Origin: Pseudomonadota bacterium
GTDB lineage: Bacteria; Pseudomonadota; Alphaproteobacteria; Reyranellales; Reyranellaceae
Assembly (NCBI GenBank): GCA_018242505.1
Contig: JAFEBU010000049.1
Coordinates: 17,447 to 81,446, forward strand
Direction: 5' to 3'
Length of the DNA: 64,000 bases
Positions 61,684 through 64,000 of the stretch are shown here, one piece after another. The position numbers and the translations under genes were made by a program. The notes below the pieces were generated by a model. The model saw only the letters and a program-made list of their open reading frames with translations, did not search any database and had not been told where the DNA came from. Position 1 is the stretch's first letter, and every line of letters begins with the position of its first letter.

Positions 61684-62703
61684 TCAGGGACATGGAACGC
61701 ATTCGATTAAGGAGAGGTCGTGCCCGATTGTGCGCGTGTTGATGAGGTGAAGTCCAGCCGCGTCAGCCAGACGTGTGAACTCGGGGCGGCTGCGTTCGCC
61801 GCTGCCGAACAGGGCCAGCATCAGCAGGTCGGCGCGCATGTGCTGGAGGCTGGGCAGCGGCTCGACCAGTCGCTCGACCAGCAGCACGCGCCCGTTTGGC
61901 CGCGCCGCATCCGCACATCGGCGTAGGATGCGGATTGCCTCGTCATCGGGCCAGTCATGGATCACCTGAGCGAGGATATAGAGATCAGCGCCGGCCGGCA
62001 GGGGATCGAAGAAGCTGCCGACGACAACGTTGCTGCGATCCGCAAACCCTTTGCCAGCGAAGGCGTCGCGACCGCGCTTGGCGGCACGTTCCAATTCAAC
62101 CAGCGTCCCCCTCAGTTCGGGGTAACTCGAGAGCAGGGCCAGGAGCAATCGTCCGTCGCCGCCTCCGACATCGACGACGCGAGCGACCTTCGACCAGTCG
62201 TACGCTGCCAGGACGTCGGGAATCCACTGCGCCGCCCAGCCGGCCATGTAGCGGTCGAACGAGGCTGCCAGCGCGTCGTCCTGGTCCAGAGCCTGCCAGA
62301 AGGAGCGGCCTGCGACAGCGTCGTAGCCCGCGGCACCGCTGCGCGCGGCCGGCGGAAGGCCGGAGAGGGCGAGACCGAGGTGGCTGCCGACCTCGCGCGG
62401 ATCGAGCATGATGCGGGCCTGATCGGTCGTGAGCAGCTCTCCGACCGCCGACAGCTCCACGTTGTCGCCGGAGGATCGAACGAACACACCCTTCAGCGTG
62501 AGATAGGCGACCAGGCTCCTGACGGTTCGAACGGGTGCGCCGCTGCGTTTGGCCAGTTCTTCAATCGTCGTGATGCCTTTCTTTGCCAGCGTTGGCAGGC
62601 CGAGGCCGACGGCAGCGCGCAGGACATAAGGAGTCGTGAGATCGGCCAACGATACCAGTTCGGCCTGGGCCGTCGCCCTGTCAGAGGGAGAAAGTTCGGT
62701 CAT
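61684..62703 (-). CDS. O-methyltransferase, plant-type (COMT/ASMT-like)
   Basis: A 339-residue SAM-dependent methyltransferase. The N-terminal winged-helix dimerisation domain (LADLTTPYVLRAAVGLGLPT, GAPVRTVRSLVAYLTLKGVF) is followed by the catalytic domain with VARVVDVGGGDGRLLLALLS (SAM site), LYILAQVIHDWPDDEAIRIL and NGRVLLVERLVEP. This type methylates hydroxyls of small aromatic or antibiotic-like compounds; the substrate is unknown. GAGGAA precedes the ATG. Confidence 0.92.
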   Translation of the reverse strand: MTELSPSDRATAQAELVSLADLTTPYVLRAAVGLGLPTLAKKGITTIEELAKRSGAPVRTVRSLVAYLTLKGVFVRSSGDNVELSAVGELLTTDQARIMLDPREVGSHLGLALSGLPPAARSGAAGYDAVAGRSFWQALDQDDALAASFDRYMAGWAAQWIPDVLAAYDWSKVARVVDVGGGDGRLLLALLSSYPELRGTLVELERAAKRGRDAFAGKGFADRSNVVVGSFFDPLPAGADLYILAQVIHDWPDDEAIRILRRCADAARPNGRVLLVERLVEPLPSLQHMRADLLMLALFGSGERSRPEFTRLADAAGLHLINTRTIGHDLSLIECVPCP

Positions 62704-62776
62704 GAACAGGTTCCTCAATTGGCGTGCTGCGCTCTCTTAAGTGTCCGAGCCATAACAAACAGCCTCTGGGTAAGAG

Positions 62777-62797
62777 ACCGTCGGGGTTCGACGGTCC
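62777..62797 (-). terminator. Hairpin downstream of the Nramp transporter
   Basis: GACCGTCG (62777-62784) and CGACGGTC (62790-62797) pair perfectly around a 5-base loop, 18 bases beyond the Nramp stop codon. On the minus strand it is followed by TCTTACCC, a weak U-tract, so it is a probable but not ideal terminator. Confidence 0.55.
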
Positions 62798-62815
62798 GTT
62801 TGCGTTGCGGTGATT

Positions 62816-64000
62816 TCAATGACTTGGGATCCAACCGACCGTCTGGCCGAGGACCACGAGATTCAAGAACAACACGATGATCGCGGTGGGCCACAGGACG
62901 ATCCGCACCCAGCGACTGTTCACCAGGGTGCCCATGATCTTCCGATCATCCGTCAGCCTCACCAGCGGAAGCATCGCGAACGGAAGCTGGAGGGAAAGGA
63001 CGACCTGGCTCCATATCAGGATGTTGACGGGCTGCACGTGCAGCAGGATCGCGACCAAGGCGGGCGCCATGGTCACGAGTCGCGTGCAGACCCGGATCCG
63101 AAACGGGTCGACATGTTCCAACCTGAGAAACCCCTCGAAGACGACTTGTCCGGCCAGCGTCGCCGAGGTCGAGGACGCCACGCCGGAAACAAGAAGCGCT
63201 AGCGCAAAGATGAGGCCTGCGCTTCGGCCCAAGGTGGGCACGAGGGTCTTGTAGGCGTCGGCGAACGACTCGATGACAATTCCACCCTCGAGAAAGAGCG
63301 GGTGGAAGACCGCAGCCGCGACGACCAGGATCGCGACATTGATCAACCAGGCGACGAACAGTGAGATATTCGTATCCCAGGTGGACCAGCGGAACAGCGT
63401 GCGGGGCGCCGCCAGCTTCTCCTTCAGTCGCGCCTTGGCTAGATGTGAGTGGAGATAGAGATTGTGGGGCATGATCGTCGCGCCGATGATGCCCACTGCG
63501 ACGAACAGGGCGTCTGCCTGGAGAGCGTCAGCGGACGGAATCACGCTGGCGAGCGCGACTGCTGGATAGTCCGGGCGGCTCATGACCATCTCGATGACGT
63601 ACAGGACCGAGACCGAGGTGAGGAAGGCGAGGAAGAGGATTTCGATCGCGCGGAATCCCCAGCGGTTCAGCAGCAGGATGAAGAACACCTCGACGATGGT
63701 GATGAGGGCGCCCTGCCAGAGCGGAATGCCGAACAGGAGCTGGAGCGCGATCGCCACCCCGATGATCTCGGCGAGGTCGGTGGCCATCATGGAGATGGCG
63801 GCGGAGACGAACAGGATCTTCGCGAACCAGGGCGGATAGCGATCGGCGCAATGCTCGGCGAGGTCCCTGCCGGAGGCGATGCCGAGCTTGGAACAGAGGT
63901 TCTGGACAACCGCCCCGATGAGGCAGCTCAGGGTGAGCACCCAGAGCAGCGTGTAGCCGAACTGGCTTCCGGCCTTCAGGTTTGTCGCCCAGTTGCCCGG
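62816..64000 (-). CDS. mntH: Nramp-family Mn(II)/divalent-metal transporter (5' end outside window)
   Basis: 395 codons of an Nramp protein; the start lies beyond the window. It begins at PGNWATNLKAGSQFGYTLLW, the end of the DPGN motif of helix 1, and continues with GAVVQNLCSKLGIASGRDLA, AEIIGVAIALQLLFGIPLWQ, MPHNLYLHSHLAKARLKEKL (the helix 6 MPH motif) and LAGQVVFEGFLRL. It imports Mn2+ (and perhaps Fe2+) with protons. Eight to nine helices are visible. Regulation would be in the part not shown. Confidence 0.95.
   Translation of the reverse strand, partial: PGNWATNLKAGSQFGYTLLWVLTLSCLIGAVVQNLCSKLGIASGRDLAEHCADRYPPWFAKILFVSAAISMMATDLAEIIGVAIALQLLFGIPLWQGALITIVEVFFILLLNRWGFRAIEILFLAFLTSVSVLYVIEMVMSRPDYPAVALASVIPSADALQADALFVAVGIIGATIMPHNLYLHSHLAKARLKEKLAAPRTLFRWSTWDTNISLFVAWLINVAILVVAAAVFHPLFLEGGIVIESFADAYKTLVPTLGRSAGLIFALALLVSGVASSTSATLAGQVVFEGFLRLEHVDPFRIRVCTRLVTMAPALVAILLHVQPVNILIWSQVVLSLQLPFAMLPLVRLTDDRKIMGTLVNSRWVRIVLWPTAIIVLFLNLVVLGQTVGWIPSH

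Noticed and set aside
1..64000. CRISPR arrays, rRNA genes, complete insertion sequences
   Set aside because: No regularly spaced direct repeats, no rRNA sequence and no DDE transposase gene were found; the only recombination enzyme is the serine recombinase at 52.7-54.4 kb.

Overview
The window is high-GC, gene-dense DNA from an alphaproteobacterium. The evidence is gene order and family content: a cycM-type cytochrome c divergent from a monofunctional pheA; ffh-rpsP-rimM-trmD-rplS followed by leuC/leuD/leuB; hemC divergent from tsaD-gpsA-EVE; and a PBP-activator-like lipoprotein divergent from rsmI-yraN-gshB. A Rhodospirillales/Reyranella-like genome would fit, but that is inference and no species can be named from the sequence alone.

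Layout. 1-10.1 kb: end of a two-component regulator, a Spy/CpxP-like protein, hisN, cycM, pheA, rpe, a periplasmic dienelactone hydrolase, a CBS protein, a PhzF/PNPOx/TIM-barrel run and a HerA-like ATPase. 10.2-13.4 kb: an ECF sigma/anti-sigma pair divergent from a Tat-exported metallophosphoesterase and a CuA cupredoxin. Both directions carry the same promoter-like element, GGAATAAA-N15-GTAT. 13.4-21.2 kb: leucine biosynthesis plus the ribosome/SRP block. 21.3-26 kb: CPBP protease, DsbA-like isomerase, glycosyltransferase, dapF, ftsY, yciB. 26-26.7 kb: a vapB antitoxin with a decayed vapC. 26.7-32.9 kb: an apparent five-gene unit, Rieske oxygenase - ABC permease - binding protein - ATPase - IclR regulator. 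33-37.8 kb: Nudix, pgk, a TusA-like protein, two tandem M48 lipoprotein peptidases, hemC. 37.9-52.6 kb: housekeeping and redox genes (tsaD, gpsA, EVE, DMT transporter, creatininase, DUF255, dpaL, 2Fe-2S protein, HAD, rsmI, yraN, gshB, ankyrin protein, arfB).

At 52.65 kb a tRNA-Arg(CCT) marks the left edge of what looks like an integrated element. A serine recombinase reads toward the tRNA and its stop codon lies in the tRNA anticodon loop. Behind it lie a TacA/TacT-type toxin-antitoxin pair translationally coupled to the recombinase, a ParB-like protein behind a hairpin-rich leader, a decayed small secreted protein, and two unfamiliar genes. One of these carries a HEPN-like Rx4H motif and the other a PD-(D/E)XK-like DUF6602 domain. 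The right junction was not found. The window ends with a YeaQ/GlsB membrane protein, an O-methyltransferase-like protein and a 5'-truncated Nramp Mn transporter.

The points most worth attention are the mirrored ECF promoters with their metallophosphoesterase/CuA output, the tRNA-embedded end of the recombinase with its coupled toxin-antitoxin pair, and the HEPN/nuclease gene pair as a candidate uncharacterised defence module.
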